Assembly: GCA_002415135.1 (NCBI GenBank) | Contig: DIBY01000011.1 | Coordinates: forward strand, 49,291-113,290 | Length of the DNA: 64,000 bases | DNA from: Flavobacteriales bacterium UBA5040 | GTDB taxonomy: Bacteria > Bacteroidota > Bacteroidia > Flavobacteriales > Weeksellaceae | Direction: 5' to 3' | In this document: positions 26,043 to 33,876 of the stretch, one piece after another | Position numbering within the stretch: position 1 is the stretch's first letter | Layout of the letters: each line of letters opens with the position of its first letter | Position numbers and translations under genes: made by a program | Notes under the pieces: model-generated | What the model was told of the DNA's origin: nothing | Database searches by the model: none | The model's input: only the letters and a program-made list of their open reading frames with translations

Positions 26043-26071
26043 CGTCACGGATTGGAAATCCGCGACATCGG
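26043..26071. repeat. REP-like site 4
   Basis: CGTCACGGATTGGAAATCCG then CGACATCGG, one base different from site 1 in the core (GG for GC), directly after the RAYT stop. Confidence 0.8.
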
Positions 26072-26127
26072 AAAATTATGCTGATTTAGAAAGTCCTCTG
26101 GAAGTTTTTGTGGTTTTTATAAGCTAG
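26070..26127 (+). pseudogene. Second C-terminal RAYT fragment
   Basis: About 19 codons nearly identical to the last codons of the intact RAYT (NYADLESPLEVFVVF), ending in TAG, and followed by another REP-like site. It appears to be a tandem duplicate of the gene end plus REP. Confidence 0.8.
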
Positions 26128-26130
26128 TTG

Positions 26131-26159
26131 CGTCACGGATTGCAAATCCGCGACATCGG
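26131..26159. repeat. REP-like site 5
   Basis: CGTCACGGATTGCAAATCCG then CGACATCGG, identical in its core to site 1, after the second fragment. Confidence 0.8.
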
Positions 26160-26192
26160 GTAATATTGAATCGAAGACTGTTTATGGTTAAG

Positions 26193-26220
26193 GTCACGGA
26201 TTGCAAATCCGCGACATCGG
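26193..26220. repeat. REP-like site 6
   Basis: GTCACGGATTGCAAATCCGC then GACATCGG, again identical in its core, 34 bases after site 5. Together with sites 4 and 5 it forms a direct array. Confidence 0.8.
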
Positions 26221-26277
26221 GTTTATTATCTTTATTGGAAACAAATATACTAAACTCATTCTGATATTTTTAAAATG

Positions 26278-26285
26278 TATATTTG
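26278..26285 (+). promoter_or_regulatory. -7 element for the retropepsin gene
   Basis: TATATTTG matches TAnnTTTG, 20 bases upstream of the ATG at 26305. It supports that start over the in-frame codon at 26275, which lies upstream of the element. Confidence 0.5.
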
Positions 26286-26304
26286 CATAAGATTATCTTT
26301 GAAA

Positions 26305-27225
26305 ATGAAAAAACCAATACTTATTTTCTTTATAATATTTTTACAAATATTTGTTGTCGCGCAAAATACCATTATCATGGAAAAAGAAAATGGTGTTTAC
26401 ACAGTTCCATGTAAAGTAAACGGTTTACCATTAAAATTTATTTTTGACACGGGAGCTTCAGATGTTTCTATATCACTAACTGAAGCGATGTTTATGCTAA
26501 AAAATGGATTTTTAAAAAAAGAAGATATTGGAGAAATTGTTTATTTCAGCATTGCCAATGGTGATGTTGCAAAAGGAACAAAACTTAATCTACGTGAAAT
26601 TTCATTCGGCGGATTGTTATTACAGAATGTTGAAGCATCTATTGTTCATGAATCTTCAGCACCCTTGTTACTAGGACAATCAGTCATTGGAAAGCTTGGT
26701 AAAATTCTTTTAGATGGAAATAAGCTTACAATCCTAACAAATGGTTTAAATAGTTATGACTATGAAGTAGAAAATTCTTTAATAACGTCAAATGTGGGTG
26801 CAACAAATTCAACAATTGAAAATTTAAGACATAGCTTATTAACTAATCCAACAGATACGAATATTATTTTTAAGTTAGCCAATAATTATCAAAATATCAA
26901 AAATTGGAATGGAGCAATTTCGGCTTGGACTCGAATGTGTAAATTAATCCCAGAATGGGCCCCTTCATATTATAGTATTGCATATTGCTTTCAAAACCTT
27001 GGAAATGATCAGCAGGCTTTAATTTACTATGAAAAATACATTACGAAAGTTAAGCCCAATGAAATTAGTGAACATAAAGTAACTTTGTCATATGCTTATT
27101 TTGCAATATCATATTTGTCGAAAAATTCAAATAAGCAAAAAGCTATTCAATACATTAAAAAATCTTTGCAGCTAAATCCTAATTTTAAAGATGCGGTATC
27201 ACTTGAGAAATTTCTGACCAATTAA
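26305..27225 (+). CDS. Retropepsin-like aspartic protease with C-terminal TPR repeats
   Basis: A 306-residue exported protein. Signal peptide MKKPILIFFIIFLQIFVVAQ is followed by a clan AA aspartyl protease domain with FIFDTGASDVSIS, catalytic Asp48 in DTGA, flap region and a hydrophobic-hydrophobic-Gly segment (PLLLGQSVIGKL). Retropepsins work as dimers. Residues from about 165 hold TPR-like helices (FKLANNYQNIKNWNGAISAWTRMC, YYSIAYCFQNLGNDQQALIYYEKY, KKSLQLNPNFKDA). Protease plus TPR in one exported chain suggests partner binding. It sits right after the REP cluster and is more AT-rich than nearby genes, so it may be acquired. No operon partner. Confidence 0.82.
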   Translation: MKKPILIFFIIFLQIFVVAQNTIIMEKENGVYTVPCKVNGLPLKFIFDTGASDVSISLTEAMFMLKNGFLKKEDIGEIVYFSIANGDVAKGTKLNLREISFGGLLLQNVEASIVHESSAPLLLGQSVIGKLGKILLDGNKLTILTNGLNSYDYEVENSLITSNVGATNSTIENLRHSLLTNPTDTNIIFKLANNYQNIKNWNGAISAWTRMCKLIPEWAPSYYSIAYCFQNLGNDQQALIYYEKYITKVKPNEISEHKVTLSYAYFAISYLSKNSNKQKAIQYIKKSLQLNPNFKDAVSLEKFLTN

Positions 27226-27287
27226 GGTGTGAAAAAGAAATTTTTTTATACTGTGGATTTGTATTCAGTATTTAACTATTATAAAAA

Positions 27288-27322
27288 ACAAAAAAAGAAC
27301 GCCCCGATTTCTCAGAGCGTTC
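27288..27322 (-). terminator. Terminator of the fatty-acid oxidation operon
   Basis: GAACGC (27297-27302) and GCGTTC (27317-27322) flank a loop; on the minus strand the stem is followed by a long T-run. It lies 22 bases past the acyl-CoA dehydrogenase stop. Confidence 0.75.
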
Positions 27323-27343
27323 AAACCACATATCAAACTATTT

Positions 27344-29134
27344 CTAGTAAGATCCTTTTTCCACGAAATGAGCGGCTACCTTTTCGGTAAGTGCGACTAC
27401 ATTTGGCATATTGGTGTATTTTGTAAATCTTCTTAAGCCAGAAAGCATCATGCGCTGTTCGTCGCCTTCGGCAAAAGATACAATTCCTTCTTTCGCTGCA
27501 GTAGAAATTGCTTCCACAGCTTTGTAAAGGTTGAGTCTCGCCATTGAAGCTTGTACAGAATCGGTGTCGAAATGTTTTTCTGCTCTTAAAATTGCAGATT
27601 CTGCCATATAGATCTGGTTCAGAATTTCAGACGCATTTAATAAAAGATGCTGCTGTTTTTCGATGTCCATCATGTATTTCTGAAGCGCTGCTCCGGCAAC
27701 CATTAAGAATACTTTTTTCAGGTTGTGAAGAATTGCTTTTTCCTCAGACATATATTCTGAATAATCCGGAACTTCAAAAGATGGAATTCCCATCAGTTCT
27801 TTTCCGATCGCCATAGCTGGTTTCAACAGATCAAGTTCCCCTTTCATGGTTTTCTTGATCAACATTCCTACGGCAAGCAGTCGGTTGATTTCGTTGGTTC
27901 CTTCATAGATACGTCCGATTCGGGAATCTCTCCAGGCTGCTTCCATTGGCGCATCTTCCGAGAATCCCATTCCACCGTAGATCTGAATTCCTTCATCTGC
28001 GATATGTTGTGTAAGATCTGAAACATAAACTTTCAAGATCGAACATTCTACCGCGTATTCTGCCAAAGCATTCAATTCTGCTTCTTCATGTGCCATTCCG
28101 CCAGCAACCAATTCTTCAATTTTATCTTCTACATTTTTTGCAGCTCTGTAAGATCCAGCTTCTGAAACGAAAATTCCAGTTGACATTTCAGCAATTTTCT
28201 TACGGATTGCTCCAAAAGTAGAAATTGCCACTCCGAATTGTTTTCTTTCGTTCGCATATTTGATCGCTAAACCTGTAATTCTTCTTTGTCCGTCAACGTT
28301 TGCTGCAGCCAATTTAATACGACCTGCATTCAAAGCGTTCAAGGCGATCTTGAATCCGTTGTTTCTTTCTCCTAAAAGATTTTCCACTGGGATTTTCATA
28401 TCATTAAAGAAAACCTGACGCGTAGAAGAGGAACGAATTCCTAATTTATGCTCTTCTTCACCCATGGTGAAAGAGTTTGGATCTTCTAATTCTGAACGGT
28501 TAAATACGAATCCGGTAATGTTTTTGTCATCTCCAATTCTGGCGAAAAAAGTAAATGTCTCTGCAAAACCTGCATTCGAGATCCACATTTTCTGACCGTT
28601 GATGATGTAATGTTTTCCATCTTCTGTCAAGACTGCTCTTGTTTTTCCAGAATTCGCATCTGAGCCCGCATCTGGTTCTGTCAAACAGTAAGCACCAAAT
28701 TTTTCACCCGTAGCTAAAGCTGGAAGGTATTTTTGTTTTTGCTCTTCTGTTCCGTATAATAGGATAGGAAGCGTTCCAATCCCGGTATGCGCGCCATAAG
28801 CCGTTGCCAGTGATCCATTTCCACCGGAAACAATATCGCACGCTAACATCGTACTTACGAAACCCATTCCCAGTCCGCCGTAAGCTTCTGGAACTGCAAT
28901 TCCCAAAATTCCCATATCTCCTAATTTGCGCATGGTTTCTTCAGTCAAAGCATAATCTTTCTTTTCGAAACGTTCTCTGTTTGGAATCACGTCTCTTTCC
29001 ATGAATTCGTGAATCGACTCACGAAGCATTTTTTGCTCTTCAGTCAATTCTTCAAGACTGAATAATTCTGCGGCCGGAATATCTTTGATGATGAATTCAC
29101 CGCCTTTTAATGTTGTTGTTGCTGTATCGCTCAT
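27344..29134 (-). CDS. Acyl-CoA dehydrogenase, long form
   Basis: A 596-residue FAD enzyme catalysing the first step of fatty-acid beta-oxidation. The N-terminal domain (EEQKMLRESIHEFMERDVIPNR), YCLTEPDAGSDANS and MWISNAGFA segments, and the C-terminal ARIGRIYEGTNEINR-like RIYEGTNEINRL motif identify the family. It is about 200 residues longer than the 380-residue short-chain enzymes, with a C-terminal extension as in VLCAD/ACAD9-type proteins. Last gene of the operon; a four-helix-bundle gene separates it from the thiolase. Electrons would go to ETF, encoded at 46.5 kb under the same palindrome. Confidence 0.92.
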   Translation of the reverse strand: MSDTATTTLKGGEFIIKDIPAAELFSLEELTEEQKMLRESIHEFMERDVIPNRERFEKKDYALTEETMRKLGDMGILGIAVPEAYGGLGMGFVSTMLACDIVSGGNGSLATAYGAHTGIGTLPILLYGTEEQKQKYLPALATGEKFGAYCLTEPDAGSDANSGKTRAVLTEDGKHYIINGQKMWISNAGFAETFTFFARIGDDKNITGFVFNRSELEDPNSFTMGEEEHKLGIRSSSTRQVFFNDMKIPVENLLGERNNGFKIALNALNAGRIKLAAANVDGQRRITGLAIKYANERKQFGVAISTFGAIRKKIAEMSTGIFVSEAGSYRAAKNVEDKIEELVAGGMAHEEAELNALAEYAVECSILKVYVSDLTQHIADEGIQIYGGMGFSEDAPMEAAWRDSRIGRIYEGTNEINRLLAVGMLIKKTMKGELDLLKPAMAIGKELMGIPSFEVPDYSEYMSEEKAILHNLKKVFLMVAGAALQKYMMDIEKQQHLLLNASEILNQIYMAESAILRAEKHFDTDSVQASMARLNLYKAVEAISTAAKEGIVSFAEGDEQRMMLSGLRRFTKYTNMPNVVALTEKVAAHFVEKGSY

Positions 29135-29139
29135 TTGTT

Positions 29140-29171
29140 AAATTTTAAATTTTAGATTATAGATTTTAAAT
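29140..29171. repeat. Inverted repeat, left arm, flanking the four-helix-bundle gene
   Basis: AAATTTTAAATTTTAGATTA... matches the complement of 29543-29574 at 28 of 32 positions, with all four differences A/G. Confidence 0.65.
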
Positions 29172-29182
29172 TAGATTCGTTG

Positions 29183-29539
29183 TTATAAATTTTCAGATGA
29201 TGTTTTAATGATTTTAGTTAAGATATTGATGATGCTTTCAATCTCTTTTAAATAAGGTTCTACCTCAATTTCAACCAAATTTGAAGAATGATATAATCGT
29301 AACCAATATTTCGTTTCCCTTGCTTCCTTATTTGCTATAGAAAGTTTGGAGATAAAATCTTTTTTAGACTGAGCTGCAATTGCTTCTTCTACATTGGCTC
29401 CAATTGAAGTTCCACTGCGAAGAATTTGTTTTGATAAAATATATTCATTCTGAGATTTGCACTCGATGTAAAATTTAATAATACTCAATGCAAAATCAAA
29501 TGTTTTTATCTGAATTAAATTATCTTGTTTGAAACTCAT
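29183..29539 (-). CDS. Four-helix-bundle protein (S23 rRNA intervening-sequence family)
   Basis: A 118-residue helical protein with the family landmarks QILRSGTSIGANVEEA, SKKDFISKLSIANKEARETKYWLRL and a C-terminal helix ending NILTKIIK. These proteins were first found in 23S rRNA intervening sequences and are otherwise scattered in Bacteroidota genomes; related Avd proteins assist diversity-generating retroelements. No reverse transcriptase or variable repeat is nearby. The gene sits between fadE-like and thiolase genes, flanked by AT-rich inverted repeats, and interrupts an otherwise coherent catabolic operon. Role unknown. Confidence 0.85.
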   Translation of the reverse strand: MSFKQDNLIQIKTFDFALSIIKFYIECKSQNEYILSKQILRSGTSIGANVEEAIAAQSKKDFISKLSIANKEARETKYWLRLYHSSNLVEIEVEPYLKEIESIINILTKIIKTSSENL

Positions 29540-29542
29540 ATC

Positions 29543-29574
29543 ATCTAAAATTTATAATTTAAAATCTAAAATTT
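29543..29574. repeat. Inverted repeat, right arm, flanking the four-helix-bundle gene
   Basis: Partner of 29140-29171; begins four bases before the ATG and abuts the thiolase stop (29575-29577). Confidence 0.65.
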
Positions 29575-30759
29575 CTAGAGAAGTTCGAAGATCGAAGCTG
29601 CTCCCTGTCCAGTTCCCACGCACATCGTCACCATTCCGTATTTCATGTTGCCGCGTTTTTTCATTTCATCCAGAAGTTGAACGGTCAGTTTTGTTCCGGT
29701 ACAACCAAGTGGATGTCCCAGGGCGATTGCTCCTCCGTTGACATTTAGGATATCTGGATTCAGATTTAATTCTTTTTTCAAAGCCACTGATTGAGAAGCA
29801 AAGGCTTCGTTCAATTCTATTAGATCGATGTCTTTTAATTCTAAACCTGCTTGTTTTAAAGCTTTTGGAACTGCGTACAATGGACCCATTCCCATGATCC
29901 TTGGTTCTAAACCTGCCGCTGCATAAGCCACCAATCTTGCTTCTGGTTCCAGTCCTAATTCTTTCACCATTTCCTCCGACATTACAATTACGAAAGCTGC
30001 ACCGTCACTCATTTGAGAAGAGTTTCCTGCCGTTACAGATCCGCCATTTGCAAAGACCGGACGAAGTTTTGCCAAACCTTCTAAACTGGTTCCTTTTCTT
30101 GGACCTTCATCTACCGCAAAGTCATATTTTTTGGTTTGCATTTTTTGGTTTTCATCCAGATAATTATACTCAACTGGAATCGGAACAATCTGATCTTTAA
30201 ATCTTCCTGTCTCATTAGCCTTCAAAGCTTTGTTGTGAGAATCGAAAGAGAACGCATCTTGTTCTTCACGAGAAATATCGAATTGTTTTGCAACTTCTTC
30301 CGCGGTGTAACCCATTCCCCAATAATAATCAGGATTGGATTTCGCCATATCACTTTCAGGAACTGGTTTGTAACCACCCATCGGAATGTAAGACATTGAT
30401 TCTGTTCCACCTGCGATAATACAATCAGCCATTCCTGCCTGAATTTTTGCAGAAGCAATTGCGATCGCTTCAGATCCTGACGCGCAATATCTGTTCACTG
30501 TAACACCTGGAACCTGATCGGTTTTTAATCCCATTAAAGAGATTAAACGCGCGACGTTTAAGCCTTGTTCTGCTTCTGGCATTGCGTTACCAACGATCAA
30601 ATCGTCGATTCTGTTTTTATCTAACTTTGGCACTGCAGCCATTAACTTTTCGATAACAGTTGCTGCCATGACGTCGGGTCTTGTAAATCTCAAACTTCCT
30701 TTTGGTGCTTTACCAACGGCCGTTCTAAACCCCTTTATTATATATGCTTGTTTTGACAT
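29575..30759 (-). CDS. fadA: Acetyl-CoA C-acyltransferase (beta-ketothiolase)
   Basis: A 394-residue thiolase with the three catalytic sites intact: Cys92 in NRYCASGSEA, His349 in GGAIALGHPLG and Cys380 in CVGTGQGA. Position between the multifunctional FadB-like enzyme and acyl-CoA dehydrogenase, and the ordered operon, make it the degradative fatty-acid thiolase (FadA role). A second thiolase at 51796 is not in this operon. Start is the ATG before SKQAYIIKGFRT, the usual thiolase N-terminus. Expression is expected from the marR promoter upstream. Confidence 0.92.
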   Translation of the reverse strand: MSKQAYIIKGFRTAVGKAPKGSLRFTRPDVMAATVIEKLMAAVPKLDKNRIDDLIVGNAMPEAEQGLNVARLISLMGLKTDQVPGVTVNRYCASGSEAIAIASAKIQAGMADCIIAGGTESMSYIPMGGYKPVPESDMAKSNPDYYWGMGYTAEEVAKQFDISREEQDAFSFDSHNKALKANETGRFKDQIVPIPVEYNYLDENQKMQTKKYDFAVDEGPRKGTSLEGLAKLRPVFANGGSVTAGNSSQMSDGAAFVIVMSEEMVKELGLEPEARLVAYAAAGLEPRIMGMGPLYAVPKALKQAGLELKDIDLIELNEAFASQSVALKKELNLNPDILNVNGGAIALGHPLGCTGTKLTVQLLDEMKKRGNMKYGMVTMCVGTGQGAASIFELL

Positions 30760-30859
30760 AATTCTTAATTTGTTATTTTAACATCCATTTGTCACACTGG
30801 AAGCGTCTGTATAAAGTTCAGATTCCTATGGAATGACAAAGCGATGATCATTATTAATA

Positions 30860-33253
30860 TTAGTTTCTCAACGGTTTCCCTTTTGTCAACATGAACTGAA
30901 TTCTTTCCAAAGTTTTTCTTTCTCCACATAATTGTAAGAACGTTTCTCTTTCCAGATTCAATAGATATTGTTCAGTTACAATCGTTGGTTCAGAAAGATT
31001 TCCACCTACCAAAACGTTGGCCAATTTATCGGCGATCAGTTTATCGTGTTCAGAGATATATTTCCCAGTTAACATTTGATCGGTTCCAACTAAGAACATT
31101 CCTAAAGCATCACGTCCTAAAACTTTTACTTTTTGTTCAATTGGTTGAGTGTAACCGTGTTCCGCTAAACTTAAAGCGAGCATTTTTGCAGTTTTGATCT
31201 GACGGTTTTTATTCACCACCACGATGTCTTTATGGTTTTCTAAGATTCCCATATCGTAAGCTTCGTAAGCAGAAGTTGCTACTTTACCCATCGCAATATT
31301 CATGAACATATCACGAAGTCTGTTATTTTTAACGTCATCAGAATGAAATTCACGGGAAACTCTTAACGCCATTTCTTTGGTTCCACCACCGCCAGGAATT
31401 ACTCCAACACCAGTTTCTACCAATCCGATATATGTTTCTGCTGCTGCAACAACTCGGTCAGCGTGCATCGTCATTTCGCAACCACCACCTAAAGTCATTC
31501 CGTGGGGAGCGACAATTACTGGAATTGAAGAATAACGAACGCGCATCATTGATTTCTGGAAATAGGCAATTGCCATATTCAAATCATCCCAATCCTGATC
31601 GATCGCCATCATTAAGATCATGGCTAAATTGGCTCCGACAGAGAAATTCGCTCCTTGATTTCCAACAACCAAACCGTCGTACTCTTTTTCGGCCAAGTCG
31701 ATGGCTCTGTTCAAACCATCTAAAACTTCACCACCTAAAGAATTCATTTTTGAATGGATCTCAAAGTTGATAATTCCATCTCCCAAATTCTGGATTGATG
31801 ATCCTGAATTACTCCAAAGCGTTTTGTTTTTTCTAATATTATCGAGAATAATGAAAGATTCCTGACCCGGAATGTTATCATATTTTCCAGAGTTTTGGTC
31901 GAAGAAAATACTTTGACCTTCGTCGTTTACTTTATAGAAAGATTCAACATTTTTCACCCAATCAGAAACTTCATATCCGGCTTCTTTCGCTAATTCGATT
32001 CCTTTTTGAACTCCGATAGCATCCCAAATTTCGAAAGGTCCGTTCTCCCAACCGAAACCAGCACGCATGGCGTCGTCGATCTTGTAAACTTCATCAGCAA
32101 TTTCCGGAACTTTGTGAGAAACATATCCGAATAAAGCACCGAAAGATTTGCGGTACAATTCGCCAGCTTTGTCTTTTCCACCGATTAAAACTTTGAAACG
32201 GTCTATTGGTTTGTCGATCGCTTTCGTTAAAGAAAGGGTAGGGAATTCTGTTTTTCCCTGAAGCTCATATTCCATGGTATCTAAATTCAAACCTTGAATT
32301 TCAGATTTACCGGCGGCGTTTTTCACTTTTTTGTAGAAACCTTGCTCAGATTTTGACCCCAACCATTTGTTGTCAACCATTTTCTGAACATAGTCTGGAA
32401 GTTTGAAAACGTCGTTGAAGTCGTTGGCTTCCATTTTACTGTTTCGAACTCCATCAGCAACCATCACCAAAGTATCGAGACCTACAACATCAGCAGTTCT
32501 GAAAGTTGCAGATTTCGGACGACCTATTACAGGGCCAGTTAATTTATCAATGTCGGAAACGTTTAAACCTAAGTTTTTCACTTCATGAAGCAAGTTCATC
32601 ATGGAGAAAACGCCGATTCTGTTGGCGATAAAGGCTGGAGTATCTTTTGCTAAAACCGTCGCTTTTCCTAAAAACTTCGCTCCGTAATCCATATAGAACT
32701 GGATGATTTCGGGATCAGTTTCTGGCGTAGGAATTACCTCTAAAAGCGGTAAATATCTTACCGGATTAAAGAAATGCGTTCCTGCGAAATACTTTTTAAA
32801 ATCATCACTTCTTCCTTCAATCAAGAAGTGAATCGGAATTCCAGAAGTATTCGATGAAACCAGAGTTCCTGGTTTTCTAAACTGTTCGATCTTTTCGTAA
32901 ACCGATTTTTTGATGTCGAGTCTTTCAACAACAACCTCAATGATCCAGTCTGTTTTTTTAATTTTCTCTAAATCATCATCGAAGTTTCCAACGGTAATTC
33001 TTTCCGCAAATTTCGGAGAATATAAAAGTGCCGGACTTGATTTCTGTAATTTTACAAAGTTTTCAGCGGCGATTCTGTTTCTTACGACTTTGTCTTCTTT
33101 CGTAAGACCTTTTTTCTGTTCAGCTTCAGTCAGTTCAAACGGAACGATATCCAGCAAAAGCACCTGTACACCAATATTGGCGAAATGTGCAGCGATACCA
33201 GAACCCATAATTCCTGAACCTAAAACGGTAACATGTTTTATTCTTCTGTTCAT
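30860..33253 (-). CDS. fadB: 3-hydroxyacyl-CoA dehydrogenase/enoyl-CoA hydratase fusion (FadB-like)
   Basis: A 797-residue multifunctional beta-oxidation enzyme. The NAD-binding GSGIMGSGIAAHFA lies at about 12-25, giving an N-terminal 3-hydroxyacyl-CoA dehydrogenase with its two C-terminal domains up to about 400; the enoyl-CoA hydratase (crotonase) part follows from about 470, with PHGMTLGGGCEMTMHADRV and VETGVGVIPGGGGT. This domain order is reversed relative to E. coli FadB, in which the hydratase is N-terminal, and is a known form in Bacteroidota. It is preceded by marR (5 bases) and followed by the thiolase. Confidence 0.92.
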   Translation of the reverse strand: MNRRIKHVTVLGSGIMGSGIAAHFANIGVQVLLLDIVPFELTEAEQKKGLTKEDKVVRNRIAAENFVKLQKSSPALLYSPKFAERITVGNFDDDLEKIKKTDWIIEVVVERLDIKKSVYEKIEQFRKPGTLVSSNTSGIPIHFLIEGRSDDFKKYFAGTHFFNPVRYLPLLEVIPTPETDPEIIQFYMDYGAKFLGKATVLAKDTPAFIANRIGVFSMMNLLHEVKNLGLNVSDIDKLTGPVIGRPKSATFRTADVVGLDTLVMVADGVRNSKMEANDFNDVFKLPDYVQKMVDNKWLGSKSEQGFYKKVKNAAGKSEIQGLNLDTMEYELQGKTEFPTLSLTKAIDKPIDRFKVLIGGKDKAGELYRKSFGALFGYVSHKVPEIADEVYKIDDAMRAGFGWENGPFEIWDAIGVQKGIELAKEAGYEVSDWVKNVESFYKVNDEGQSIFFDQNSGKYDNIPGQESFIILDNIRKNKTLWSNSGSSIQNLGDGIINFEIHSKMNSLGGEVLDGLNRAIDLAEKEYDGLVVGNQGANFSVGANLAMILMMAIDQDWDDLNMAIAYFQKSMMRVRYSSIPVIVAPHGMTLGGGCEMTMHADRVVAAAETYIGLVETGVGVIPGGGGTKEMALRVSREFHSDDVKNNRLRDMFMNIAMGKVATSAYEAYDMGILENHKDIVVVNKNRQIKTAKMLALSLAEHGYTQPIEQKVKVLGRDALGMFLVGTDQMLTGKYISEHDKLIADKLANVLVGGNLSEPTIVTEQYLLNLERETFLQLCGERKTLERIQFMLTKGKPLRN

Positions 33254-33258
33254 ATTCC

Positions 33259-33711
33259 TTATTTTTTATTATTTAATTCGTTGGCGATCTTCAAAATGTC
33301 AGTCATGACTTCTTTGAAAATATCCATTCTTTCCTGTGGAATTTTTTCCATCACTTTTTTATTAAAGTTCACAACCACCTCTTTCGATAAGTTACGGGAA
33401 TTAATTCCTTTATCCGTAAGCTTAATAATGACTTCGCGTTTATCATTGGTGGTTTTTTCCTTGTAGATATAACCATTGTCTTCTAAAAGTTTAATGATTC
33501 TTGTTAAGGAAGTGGGTTCAATCGCCATTTTAGGTCCTAGATTCGTACTTCTTGTACCTTCCTTAGGATCGATCTTCAATAGCGTTAGCGCTTGAACGGC
33601 GGTCGCATCATGGTCTTGGGCTAACTCCGAATACATTTTCGAAACAGCGAGCCAAGTTGATTTCAAAATGAGATCGATATTCTCGACCTTTTCATTGTGG
33701 TTCTTGTTCAT
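33259..33711 (-). CDS. MarR family transcriptional regulator of fatty-acid oxidation
   Basis: A 150-residue winged-helix regulator. A helix-turn-helix region (VQALTLLKIDPKEGTRSTNLGPKMAIEPTSLTRIIKLLEDNG) is followed by the wing YIYKEKTTNDKREVIIKLTDKG, typical of MarR. It is the first gene of the operon, 5 bases before the fadB-like gene. Two copies of an 18-bp palindrome lie upstream (33748-33765 and 33832-33849), the nearer one next to the predicted -7 element, and a third lies before etfB. I infer that this protein binds them and senses fatty acids or acyl-CoA; which ligand is unproven. Confidence 0.9.
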   Translation of the reverse strand: MNKNHNEKVENIDLILKSTWLAVSKMYSELAQDHDATAVQALTLLKIDPKEGTRSTNLGPKMAIEPTSLTRIIKLLEDNGYIYKEKTTNDKREVIIKLTDKGINSRNLSKEVVVNFNKKVMEKIPQERMDIFKEVMTDILKIANELNNKK

Positions 33712-33734
33712 AATAATTGGTAATGTGGTTATGT

Positions 33735-33742
33735 CAAATATA
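33735..33742 (-). promoter_or_regulatory. -7 element of the marR-fad operon
   Basis: TATATTTG on the minus strand matches TAnnTTTG, 24 bases upstream of the marR ATG. Six bases further upstream the palindrome at 33748-33765 occupies the spacer and -33 zone, the classical position for a repressor site. Confidence 0.6.
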
Positions 33743-33747
33743 AATAA

Positions 33748-33765
33748 TATTATGCATGCATAGTA
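33748..33765. promoter_or_regulatory. Operator palindrome, proximal (one mismatch)
   Basis: TATTATGCATGCATAGTA, 17 of 18 identical to the perfect palindrome TACTATGCATGCATAGTA. It overlaps the predicted promoter of the marR-fad operon. Confidence 0.75.
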
Positions 33766-33831
33766 TATTATAATTGTTAAAATTTTGTTAATAGCTGGTA
33801 ATCAACCTATTAAAAGATATGATGAGCATAA

Positions 33832-33849
33832 TACTATGCATGCATAGTA
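33832..33849. promoter_or_regulatory. Operator palindrome, distal (perfect)
   Basis: TACTATGCATGCATAGTA, a perfect 18-bp palindrome, centre 84 bases from the proximal copy (eight helical turns at 10.5 bp). It is about 120 bases upstream of marR and 28 bases past the end of the ABC ATPase gene. Confidence 0.75.
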
Positions 33850-33876
33850 CTTTTAAAAAGCTGAATAAATAGGGAT

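Noticed and set aside
25311..26220. Repeated 28-base units resembling a small CRISPR array
   Set aside because: The units are spaced irregularly, occur in both orientations, form their own hairpins and accompany a RAYT gene and its fragments; no cas genes are present. They are REP sites.
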